A DNA stretch of 64,000 nucleotides, taken from contig NZ_WEKL01000010.1 of NCBI RefSeq assembly GCF_019295435.1, positions 62,001-126,000 on the forward strand, given 5' to 3'. The position numbers were made by a program, and so were the translations under genes. Position 1 is the stretch's first letter. Each line of letters starts with the position of its first letter. This DNA comes from Aquimarina litoralis (GTDB lineage: Bacteria; Bacteroidota; Bacteroidia; Flavobacteriales; Flavobacteriaceae). Below, piece after piece: positions 19,704-27,482 of the stretch. The notes under the pieces are model-generated. The model saw only the letters and a program-made list of their open reading frames with translations. It did not search any database and was not told where the DNA came from.

Positions 19704-19738
19704 AAAAAGCCTTTCAATATGAAATTGAAAGGCTTTTT
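19704..19738. terminator. Bidirectional intrinsic terminator
   Basis: Perfect 15-bp stem (AAAAAGCCTTTCAAT / ATTGAAAGGCTTTTT) with a 5-base loop, between convergent genes. The A and T runs on both sides let it act in both directions. Confidence 0.93.
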
Positions 19739-19763
19739 CATTTTATTTAATATGATATGTTTA

Positions 19764-20618
19764 TTATTCTTTCACTAGCTTAATCGTTTTAACTGCATTC
19801 TGTGAGGTAAGCTGCACAAAATAAACTCCCGCTGCCATTTCCTTAACAGATACCGATTCTGCAACGATATTCTCAGAAATTGATTTTACCAATCCTCCAT
19901 TAATATCAAAAATTTTGATATCGTCAATGATTCCATTTGCTCCTTTAATGGCAAAACTAGTAATTGCAGGATTTGGAACAACTGTAATATCACTAGAAAA
20001 AGCCACCTCTTCTACGTTAAGTAGTGGATCTGCCAATTCATAAAACACTAGACCTGCAAAGTTATTTCCATAAAACTCTGAATCCATAATAGGTGTGCCA
20101 TCAATGTCTGCCGGAAAAGTATTTGAAAAATTAAATCCACCAGAAGAGTTTGTAGCTAAATCCACAATAGTTGCATCCGTATTTTCTGTTAAGGTAATAT
20201 CTCCTGTTGTTGGCATATTATCTACAACAAATGAAAATAAAGGAATTTGCTGTCCTGTAGTATGAGAAGCTATGTTTAATGGAGAATCAGAAGTTCTATT
20301 AAATGCCCATAGATCTCGTGTTCCATCTCCAGCAGAAAAGGAATTTAGATTAGCTGCATTAAAAACTGTGCTCTGCCAATTATTCCCATTTATCTGTGTG
20401 AAATTGCTAAAAGTATTCCCTGCTGTTATAGAAATAGTAATTTGAGCAGCGCCTACCAAGACATTTCCATTATCAAAATCTGGAATTATTACGAATGTAA
20501 ACTCATAATTTGCTCCTGTATTGTTATAATCTCTAACCAATCCATATCGATAACTCTGTGCAGAAATCGTCCATATAGAAAAGAATAATATAGCTAAACT
20601 TAGTAGTTGTTTCTTCAT
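19764..20618 (-). CDS. T9SS-secreted protein with type A sorting domain, unknown function
   Basis: 284 residues. Signal peptide (MKKQLLSLAILFFSIWTISAQ). The central part (about 22-195) is predicted all-beta and resembles the generic cohesin-like or adhesion modules common in secreted flavobacterial proteins, with phrases such as VLVGAAQITISI and PLFSFVVDN, but no family can be assigned firmly. The C-terminal ~75 residues are a T9SS type A domain: VVPNPA, IKIFDINGG and AAGVYFVQL motifs with a final KTIKLVKE. It is exported across the outer membrane and probably attached to or released from the surface. It converges with the LytTR operon at a shared terminator. Confidence 0.8.
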   Translation of the reverse strand: MKKQLLSLAILFFSIWTISAQSYRYGLVRDYNNTGANYEFTFVIIPDFDNGNVLVGAAQITISITAGNTFSNFTQINGNNWQSTVFNAANLNSFSAGDGTRDLWAFNRTSDSPLNIASHTTGQQIPLFSFVVDNMPTTGDITLTENTDATIVDLATNSSGGFNFSNTFPADIDGTPIMDSEFYGNNFAGLVFYELADPLLNVEEVAFSSDITVVPNPAITSFAIKGANGIIDDIKIFDINGGLVKSISENIVAESVSVKEMAAGVYFVQLTSQNAVKTIKLVKE

Positions 20619-20730
20619 AATTTCTAAAATTACTGAGGTTCTAAGGATATAGCAGTACGCTTATGTTATCCATTAATCGTATCATCTTCGATTTACTAAT
20701 GAAAAATCTTAAGCTGTATCACATGCCTTT

Positions 20731-20862
20731 TTAAGAAGTAACTCTTACGTATAACATTTTATAATTCTTTGGTGAAGCAGAAAGCTTTGAAGCAGTTTGT
20801 AAAGCTATTCTTACATAACTAAAAAGAATAGTAAATACTAAAAGTGTAAAAGTTATGATCAT
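20731..20862 (-). CDS. Possible 43-residue small membrane peptide
   Basis: ATG at 20862, TAA at 20731. The product has a hydrophobic N-terminal half (about residues 2-21, one possible membrane helix) and a basic, Ser/Lys-rich C-terminal half. It lies alone in a 388-base gap between minus-strand genes. No ribosome-binding site or exact -7 box supports it, so it may be chance. The rest of this gap (20619-21006) shows nothing else. Confidence 0.3.
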   Translation of the reverse strand: MIITFTLLVFTILFSYVRIALQTASKLSASPKNYKMLYVRVTS

Positions 20863-21006
20863 ATATACTGTGTTTGGGGGTTTCTTAATTTTATGCTAAA
20901 ATAGCCAATTAATTGATAAAACCTTCAAAATAAGGAATATAATCGATAAACGACACCTGTAAAGTACAGTTATCCACTCATTTATTCGATTAAATAGTTG
21001 TCAATA

Positions 21007-21762
21007 TCAAAATGAATAGGTCAAACCATTGGTCCATTCATACTGTGTATCAGGTATACCAGTAGCAGGAAAAGAATCAAATAGCAAGGTAAAGGTAGAT
21101 TTAAAGGCAAAATCCTTGAAAATACCGAATACAAAAGAAGTTTCCGTAGAAATACGATAATCCTTAAGTAAATTTACTTTAGGTTGGTAATACGTAGTGC
21201 TTATGATAGAAACTTGATCCGACGGATACAGATTTACCGAAATATAGGTACTTCCTCGTACATCAGAATTCGTAATGATTTGATCTGACTCTTCGGTTTC
21301 TTCATATTCATACATGACTAATGTTCCCACATAAAAGCTATGTTTTGTAGAAGGAATTACTTTAAATCTTGGACCAGATCCTAACAATCCTCTAAATTCA
21401 ATATTAGAAACAGGATCATACTGCGATTGTGCGAAAACTTCCCAAGCGATTCTAGGATGAAATTTGTAGTTGTACCGTAGATGCTGAATTCCTCTATTTA
21501 CAAATCTTTCAGAATCTAATTGCTGCAAATTAAGGTCATTAATGAAAAGAACTAAATGCTTATTCGTTTTGTATTGAATATGCGTCCTATTAGCTATTTT
21601 AAAAATATCCCTTTTATTTTTTATCAATGCGACATCCAAACTTACAAATCCATACCATCGAGAAGTATCCGACACTTTTCGTAGGGATTCTACATTAACA
21701 ATTTGACTGCTAGCAGATAAACAAAAACAACTAAAAATAAAAAGTAAATACTTTTTCAGCAT
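21007..21762 (-). CDS. DUF481-type outer-membrane beta-barrel protein
   Basis: 251 residues with a signal peptide (cleavage near ASSQ, residue ~20). The mature protein is made of alternating amphipathic strands typical of an outer-membrane barrel and ends in LTYSF, with the aromatic C-terminal residue recognised by the BAM complex. The strand order RTHIQYKTNKHLVLFIND, GIQHLRYNYKFHPRIAWEVF and LGSGPRF resembles DUF481 proteins. The function of that family is not established. The gene is monocistronic. The family assignment is by eye and moderately sure; the barrel nature is more certain. Confidence 0.78.
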   Translation of the reverse strand: MLKKYLLFIFSCFCLSASSQIVNVESLRKVSDTSRWYGFVSLDVALIKNKRDIFKIANRTHIQYKTNKHLVLFINDLNLQQLDSERFVNRGIQHLRYNYKFHPRIAWEVFAQSQYDPVSNIEFRGLLGSGPRFKVIPSTKHSFYVGTLVMYEYEETEESDQIITNSDVRGSTYISVNLYPSDQVSIISTTYYQPKVNLLKDYRISTETSFVFGIFKDFAFKSTFTLLFDSFPATGIPDTQYEWTNGLTYSF

Positions 21763-21969
21763 ATACCATGCATTTAATCAAATAAGGATTCCAAATTTAA
21801 AACTGAATAAAGAACACATTAAAAATGTTACTCAATATTGTCGCAAAACTAGCCATATAACTATAGGCGACCAAAAATATATAAAATCAAAATTTATTGG
21901 GTACACTCATCTTGATTATAGAGTGAAAAAGCACATATAAATCGACAAAAACTTACCAGAATTTTCGAG

Positions 21970-21977
21970 TATCTTTG
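21970..21977 (+). promoter_or_regulatory. -7 box immediately before a start codon
   Basis: TATCTTTG lies only 5 bases from the ATG at 21983, so a transcript from it would have almost no leader. No -33 element is clear. Confidence 0.4.
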
Positions 21978-21982
21978 AATGT

Positions 21983-22354
21983 ATGATTGCTAATAGAAAA
22001 ACAGAAAGGTGTACTTTTTCTTCTATCTTATATATACCATATAGGCGTAGCATCTATTCTTTACTATTTGTTTTATCTTTTTTAACCGGCTGTAGCTCCA
22101 AAGAACATATACCTCCAAAAATAGAAAATGCAACTATCGAAATCTCTGACTGGGATTTTAATAAACAGCCAAATCTTACCAAAAACGGATCTGGAGATTT
22201 GTTCTTATTTGAGAATGTCTTTTTGGATAGAAAAGAAATAGCTCGTTTACGCTTTACATCAACAGAAGCTGTAAAAAAATCCAGAAGTCGTTTACGAAAA
22301 CGAATGCATCTTCAGGAAAAAGAAAGCTTGGAGAATTATATTAAATCTATTTGA
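21983..22354 (+). pseudogene. Remnant of a signal-peptide/7TMR-DISM-type regulator fused to its own HTH tail
   Basis: A 123-codon frame made of two ends of a larger protein. Residues ~25-60 are a lipoprotein-type signal (LSFLTGCSS) followed by IEISDWDFNKQPNLT, the phrase that opens 7TMR-DISM extracellular domains. Residues ~81-123 are the last 43 residues of a LuxR-like helix-turn-helix: aligned without gaps to the end of the glucan-locus regulator at 39466 they agree at 20 of 43 positions, including KEIA, RLRK and NYI. The middle (sensor, membrane helices, first helices of the HTH) is absent while the frame stays open, as expected from an in-frame internal deletion. The stop abuts the stop of the GH17 gene. 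It could still be expressed, but it lacks a complete DNA-binding domain. Confidence 0.55.
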
Positions 22355-23239
22355 TTAAAATTTTAACTGTTCATCTCTGTCCCAAATTCCCCAATAGGCA
22401 CCAACATCACCTTCTGCTCCTACTTTCCAGGATTCATCAAAGGATGAGAAATAAAACAACTCTATATCCTCTTCTGCCACCCACTTTTGAGTATTCATAA
22501 AGTACTTCATAGCATTTTCATAGGATGGAAAAGCACCTTCTAGATTAGTTCCTTCACTAGGCCAGCCTGTTTCTGAGATAATTACCTTTTTACCTCTCCC
22601 AGCCCGCAAAGCTCTCTGATACATATCTTTCATATATAACAAGGAATAGTCCAAATCACAGCCTTCCCAAAAAGGGTAGCAATTGGCAAGAATAACATCA
22701 CAGGCATCACTAATTTTTGGATGATCCACGAACTCATAATAGGCATCGACATAACCCACAGGAACATTTTTAATATTGGATTTTGCATATTGTATAAAGT
22801 TCAACAACTGATGCTCTGTTAGATCACCTCTATATAGTACTTCATTTCCAACTGCAGCAATATCTACAAATCCTTCATTACATAATTTGATAAGCCCTTC
22901 AACTTCTTTTTGATTGGTCTCATCATCATCTCCTAACCAAGCACCTACTAAGGATTGTATACCAAACTCCTTAGCTATTTTTGGAATTAGCTCATTTCCT
23001 TCTGTAGTAGAAAACGAACGCACCCATTTGGTATAAGGCGCTATAATTTTCATACGATGACGTATTTGATCTTCAGACAATTGATCTCCTGGTTGTTGTC
23101 CTTCTTCGTATGGGCTAAAACATATTCCATGCATTCCTTGAGCCAAAAACTTTCGAAATAAAACTTGTAATTCTTCTGTACTCTTTCCTGCATAATCCGT
23201 AGATGCTAGTGCTAAAAATTTCTCAGTTCTGATTGACAT
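22355..23239 (-). CDS. Glycoside hydrolase family 17, without signal peptide (cytosolic)
   Basis: Beta-1,3-glucan hydrolase or transglycosylase of 294 residues. The TIM-barrel catalytic pair is visible: Glu133 in VGNEVLYRG (acid/base) and Glu223 in ISETGWPSEG (nucleophile). The C-terminus keeps the GH17 YFSSFDESWK segment. Unlike its neighbour at 26192 it starts directly with MSIRTEKFLALASTD and has no signal peptide or lipobox, so it should act in the cytoplasm on imported oligosaccharides. It is the last gene of the operon, 24 bases after the transporter. Exact activity (endo-hydrolysis, exo-hydrolysis or transfer) is not decided by sequence. Confidence 0.9.
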   Translation of the reverse strand: MSIRTEKFLALASTDYAGKSTEELQVLFRKFLAQGMHGICFSPYEEGQQPGDQLSEDQIRHRMKIIAPYTKWVRSFSTTEGNELIPKIAKEFGIQSLVGAWLGDDDETNQKEVEGLIKLCNEGFVDIAAVGNEVLYRGDLTEHQLLNFIQYAKSNIKNVPVGYVDAYYEFVDHPKISDACDVILANCYPFWEGCDLDYSLLYMKDMYQRALRAGRGKKVIISETGWPSEGTNLEGAFPSYENAMKYFMNTQKWVAEEDIELFYFSSFDESWKVGAEGDVGAYWGIWDRDEQLKF

Positions 23240-23263
23240 GGCTGTAGGTTATCTTTTTTAGGT

Positions 23264-24700
23264 TTATAACTCTCCTCTTCTTTTTACTAATTCTGCTTTA
23301 ATTTCTCTGGCTCTATTTTCTGTCAAGCTGTATTTCCACATTACCCAAATCGCTAAGGCTGCAGTAACTGCGGGTAACACAATATCAGTAATACGCATTC
23401 CTGTTAATGCTTCTGCAGTTTGCGTAGATGCTGTAGGATCGTACCCCAGTAATTTTAAAATAATTCCAGAAAAAACTAATGCAATTCCTTGACCCACTTT
23501 TATCATCCACCAATAAATGGCTCCAAAGGTTCCCTCTTTACGTGGCATTCCATTCTCTAATTCATCTAGGTCACAAACATCTGCAGTCATGGACATCATT
23601 AAAGTGAATAAACACCCCATACCAAAAGCCATTAAGGGAATCGGAAGAAAAATCATGTAGTAATTTTCAGGATCAAATCCCCACCATTTTAAAATATATC
23701 CTACTATAGAAATAACAGTCGCATAGATAAAGGCTTTTCGCTTTCCCATTTTATTAGCCATCCAGTTAATAATAGGAATAGCAATAAACGCGGTATAAGC
23801 AGCAGTTACTGAAGGAAACAGTGCTACCCACCATTTTGAAGCACCCCAATCCCCATCAAACATATAAAAGTTGATAATGAAAACTCCAAATTCTGACACT
23901 ATCTGAAAACCGTTAAATACTAGAAATGTCGCAAGACATAATTTTACAAAGGGTTTGTTTTTAAGAACCAATCGGATTCCTTTAAAAATTTTCCCTGTAC
24001 TATTGAAAACACTTTTGAACGTAATTTCTTCTCTACCAGCCATTTTACTAGCATCAATTCCTCGACAAAAAATAGCAGGCAAGATTCCTAAAATTATAAT
24101 CACAAATCCTGCGATTAAGGCTATCGTACGGACTCCTTCTGGTTGTGATGCAAATAGATCACCATCTGGTATTAAAACATATAAAAAAGGTACTAACATC
24201 CACGCGATTTGACCAATCGTATTGGCAAAACTCATTAGGCGTGTGCGTTCATTATAATCCGATGTCATTTCATACCCCAACGCTATCAAAGGCGTAGAAA
24301 AAATGGTGTTCCCGAAAATTAGTAAAATAGAAAAAATAAGAAGGTACCAGAAATTATACATCTCTGGATTGGTATCATGTACTTGCCATAGAATCATAAA
24401 GATAATACCAGATAAAATAGCACCTATAAAAATATAAGGCCTTCTTCTTCCAAAATGGGAACTCGTATTATCCGAAATATATCCCATTACTGGGTCTGTA
24501 ATGGCATCAAACAATCTTGGAACACCAACTATAAGCCCTGCAAGGACAGTATCCATCCCAAACCCATCAGCAGATTTTAGGATTACTACAAAAACTCCTA
24601 AAATACCTGGTATTAGATTATTAATTAAATGACCCGCACCAAAGGCAGCCTTTTGACCAACGGGAACTTTATCTTTTGCAGCAGTTTGAATAGTTGACAT
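23264..24700 (-). CDS. GPH-type (glycoside-pentoside-hexuronide:cation) MFS sugar symporter
   Basis: Inner-membrane carrier of 478 residues from the ATG at 24700; the upstream TTG at 24721 would overlap the GH30 gene. About 12 helices. Family marks are DAITDPVMGYISDNTSSHFGRRRPYIFIG after helix 2 and the SMTADVCDLDELENG...RKEGTFGA stretch in the second half. It imports sugars or short oligosaccharides with Na+ or H+. Its place between GH30 and cytosolic GH17 indicates beta-gluco-oligosaccharides or glucose as cargo. In this locus it is the only recognisable inner-membrane transporter. Confidence 0.92.
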   Translation of the reverse strand: MSTIQTAAKDKVPVGQKAAFGAGHLINNLIPGILGVFVVILKSADGFGMDTVLAGLIVGVPRLFDAITDPVMGYISDNTSSHFGRRRPYIFIGAILSGIIFMILWQVHDTNPEMYNFWYLLIFSILLIFGNTIFSTPLIALGYEMTSDYNERTRLMSFANTIGQIAWMLVPFLYVLIPDGDLFASQPEGVRTIALIAGFVIIILGILPAIFCRGIDASKMAGREEITFKSVFNSTGKIFKGIRLVLKNKPFVKLCLATFLVFNGFQIVSEFGVFIINFYMFDGDWGASKWWVALFPSVTAAYTAFIAIPIINWMANKMGKRKAFIYATVISIVGYILKWWGFDPENYYMIFLPIPLMAFGMGCLFTLMMSMTADVCDLDELENGMPRKEGTFGAIYWWMIKVGQGIALVFSGIILKLLGYDPTASTQTAEALTGMRITDIVLPAVTAALAIWVMWKYSLTENRAREIKAELVKRRGEL

Positions 24701-24710
24701 AATTGTAATT

Positions 24711-26189
24711 TTAGTTGGCAATAACTATTGTTTGAATAGCCTTTGCGTTAATAGAAATATCTTTTATTTTTTCATGGAGCATTAAAGAGAATTGTTTTGT
24801 TTTTTCAGTAGGATTAAAAACGATCACTGCAATCGATCCATCAAGATTTTTAGCTGCAGTGGTCATAAGTTCTGAATCCGAATTTTCGACCTCAATGATC
24901 ATAGCTTCAGGACGTATGTATTTACTGAAATGCGCCATGATATAGTACAATGGTGTAAAATACACCTCATCATTTTCAGGGTCTACAAGTACAGGAGCAA
25001 CACACCAATTTTTAAACCAGTTAGGTCCTCCTTGTCTATCCAATACCATATTCCAATCTACCCATCCATCAACCCAATTATTTAAGCAACCTATGATATC
25101 CCTTGCATACCGATACGTAGGAACATACTTGGGATGTAAATATTTTTGTTCTTCTGGCGCCCAATCCCAACCCCAATCGGTTGCTTCTTTGGTCCAGTAC
25201 CAATCATCATCCTTCCATTTAGGGACTTCTGCATCGATACAAGCTTCGGTTTGAATCAAATATTTGTTCGGTGCTTTTTGATGAGCATATTGCAATGCTT
25301 CTGGAAAAACTTCATATGTACTTTCATACCAATGGATAGCAGTACCATCATAATATTGTGAAGATGCTTTATCTTTAAACATTACATCTACCCATTCCTT
25401 TAATCCTTCTCTATTCTGGTCATATCCCAAAACTTTTATGGCTCCTTTGCCATCTTTCTCTAATTGTGGCCCTAAGTGATTTTGCACAAAGTCTGTCATT
25501 TCTTGTGGTGTAAAATGCATACTTTCCCAATTATCTCCATTTCCATGAGGTTCATTTTCTACCGTAAAACCCCAAATGTTTATTCCTTGCTTTTGATATG
25601 CATCTACATACTTTGAAAAAAATAGTGCCCAAGTATCATAATGCTCTGGCAAAAGTTTCCCTCCTACCCAATCTTTGTTGTCTTTCATCCATGGTGGAGC
25701 CGTCCAAGGAGACGCGAAAATTTTAAAGCCATCTTCAGAAATAGCCAGCGCATCTTTAATCATTGGGATGAGATCATCCATATCTTCTTGCACTGAAAAA
25801 TCTTTGAGTTCTTTATCTTCCTTTGGAGCATACGAATACTGACTTAAAGAAAAATCGCAGGAATTCATATGTGTTCTGGTGAGTGAATAATTAGCTCCTT
25901 CTTTTCCGAAATACGCCGTCAAAATCTTATCTCGATTTTTAGGGCTTACCTTATTCAATAAATAGGCTGAAGATTCTGTAAAAGCTCCTCCAAAACCGGT
26001 GATTTTTTGAAATGTTTTAATTGGGTTTACAACAATACTAGCCTTTACTTCAGTGATAGGGAACTCGGTAATTTCAGATAATTGATGACCACTTGCAGAA
26101 GTCTCATAAACAGCCACTTCCAAACTTTGTTCTTTCGCACATGAACTCATAATTAAAAAAACTAATATTATGTAAATCGTTTTTTTCAT
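24711..26189 (-). CDS. Glycoside hydrolase family 30 lipoprotein (beta-glucosidase / beta-1,6-glucanase type)
   Basis: 492 residues. Lipoprotein signal with lipobox IMSSC (Cys17). GH30 TIM barrel: ITGFGGAFTESSA near residue 64, acid/base Glu213 in TVENEPHG, nucleophile Glu315 in LIQTEACIDA, and the FKNWCVAPVLVDP loop. A short C-terminal beta domain follows. GH30 members of marine laminarin loci remove or cut beta-1,6-linked glucose branches, which suits a debranching role beside the GH16/GH17 enzymes. The stop is 10 bases before the transporter start; the upstream GH17 gene ends 2 bases before this ATG, so translation is probably coupled. Confidence 0.93.
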   Translation of the reverse strand: MKKTIYIILVFLIMSSCAKEQSLEVAVYETSASGHQLSEITEFPITEVKASIVVNPIKTFQKITGFGGAFTESSAYLLNKVSPKNRDKILTAYFGKEGANYSLTRTHMNSCDFSLSQYSYAPKEDKELKDFSVQEDMDDLIPMIKDALAISEDGFKIFASPWTAPPWMKDNKDWVGGKLLPEHYDTWALFFSKYVDAYQKQGINIWGFTVENEPHGNGDNWESMHFTPQEMTDFVQNHLGPQLEKDGKGAIKVLGYDQNREGLKEWVDVMFKDKASSQYYDGTAIHWYESTYEVFPEALQYAHQKAPNKYLIQTEACIDAEVPKWKDDDWYWTKEATDWGWDWAPEEQKYLHPKYVPTYRYARDIIGCLNNWVDGWVDWNMVLDRQGGPNWFKNWCVAPVLVDPENDEVYFTPLYYIMAHFSKYIRPEAMIIEVENSDSELMTTAAKNLDGSIAVIVFNPTEKTKQFSLMLHEKIKDISINAKAIQTIVIAN

Positions 26190-26191
26190 TT

Positions 26192-27478
26192 TTAATGATT
26201 CGTTACCGTCATTTCTTTGATCGCTGGTAATTCTACGTCATTCATCATTGCACTTTTATCTCCACCGTACGTTTTTGTAATAGGATTACCTCCTCTGGTT
26301 AGTCCTTCAAAAACACCTTCATCTAATTTATCCCATAATGCGTATTTAGCTTTTCCATCTACGGTTATCAGACCAAAATGATTTTCTGAACCCTTTTGAT
26401 TATGAGCATCTTTCCAAGGTTCATCAAAAGCTTCAAAATAAAAACAGGATATTCCTTCTTTTGTCGTCCATTCTCTCATGTATTGATGATAGAGCGCTTC
26501 TTTAAATTCATCAGTAGCTTTGGATCCATTAGGCCCATAATGTCCATTAGAAATGGTAGCCCAACCGGTTTCTCCGATATGAATAGGTTTTTGAACTCCT
26601 AAACTGGCTACATATTCAGAAACTGCCTTGTATTGTGATTGTGCAAATTGCAAGGCTCTTTTCATAGCAGCTTCTATTTTTTCTTCGTCGGTTAGACTTT
26701 CTTCTGTTACATCAATTCCCCAAAACTTAGGATTATAGTGGGTATTATGATAGGGATACGTGTGCATTGATATGTAATCTACCGCTTTGATTAGATCTTC
26801 TAAATCTTTTACGTGGTAACTTTCTTCTCCACCACCCCAAGAGGCAAAGTCATCTGATGAGGTGATCCATACATCCTTAGAAAGTTTTCCTTCCTTTTTT
26901 AAATTTTGTAGATAGTTCACCCATTTTAGTATTACATTAGGTTGTACATAATAACTTGTAGCCCATCGGATCATAGCTTCGTTACCAACTGCAATAATCT
27001 TTACAATGTCTGGATATTCATTTGCTAAGGCTACAGCCCGTTTAATCTCTCCTTCATTTTGTTCACTTTCTACCGTATGATCCGGCTTTTTATCAGTCCA
27101 TGCATTTTTGCAATCAATCCAGGCACCTAACATCACATACATTTCAAAAGTTTCATCTTCTTTCTTTAGCTGCCTGATCGCTTTTAACAAATTAGAAGCT
27201 TGCGCTAGTTGAACATTATATGTTCTTAAAACTTTGATGTTCATAGCCTGAAGAATTTTCATATCTTCTTTAAGCTGAGCTACAGTAGGTTGATACTCTC
27301 TTGAAGATTTTCGATAACCTCCATAAGATATCGCCTGATACTCTGGGTTTCCCAATATATCTTTTGCCGAAATACTTTTTTGGGGATGCATAGGTGGTTC
27401 GGTTTTTTGTTTTTGATTACAAGACAGCATAAGTACTGCAAATACTAATAATCGTACTATGTTTTGTCTTAACTTCAT
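26192..27478 (-). CDS. Glycoside hydrolase family 17 lipoprotein
   Basis: 428 residues. Lipobox MLSC with Cys20, then a basic linker, so it is anchored in the cell envelope. The GH17 barrel has NIKVLRTYNVQ, acid/base Glu167 in AVGNEAMIRW and nucleophile Glu303 in HIGETGWATIS, with the YFEAFDEPWK segment near the C-terminus. It would cut beta-1,3-glucan chains outside the inner membrane, complementing the leaderless GH17 at 22355 (the two are clearly distinct in length and sequence). It starts 4 bases after the phosphorylase gene and ends 2 bases before GH30. Confidence 0.92.
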   Translation of the reverse strand: MKLRQNIVRLLVFAVLMLSCNQKQKTEPPMHPQKSISAKDILGNPEYQAISYGGYRKSSREYQPTVAQLKEDMKILQAMNIKVLRTYNVQLAQASNLLKAIRQLKKEDETFEMYVMLGAWIDCKNAWTDKKPDHTVESEQNEGEIKRAVALANEYPDIVKIIAVGNEAMIRWATSYYVQPNVILKWVNYLQNLKKEGKLSKDVWITSSDDFASWGGGEESYHVKDLEDLIKAVDYISMHTYPYHNTHYNPKFWGIDVTEESLTDEEKIEAAMKRALQFAQSQYKAVSEYVASLGVQKPIHIGETGWATISNGHYGPNGSKATDEFKEALYHQYMREWTTKEGISCFYFEAFDEPWKDAHNQKGSENHFGLITVDGKAKYALWDKLDEGVFEGLTRGGNPITKTYGGDKSAMMNDVELPAIKEMTVTNH

Positions 27479-27482
27479 CTCT

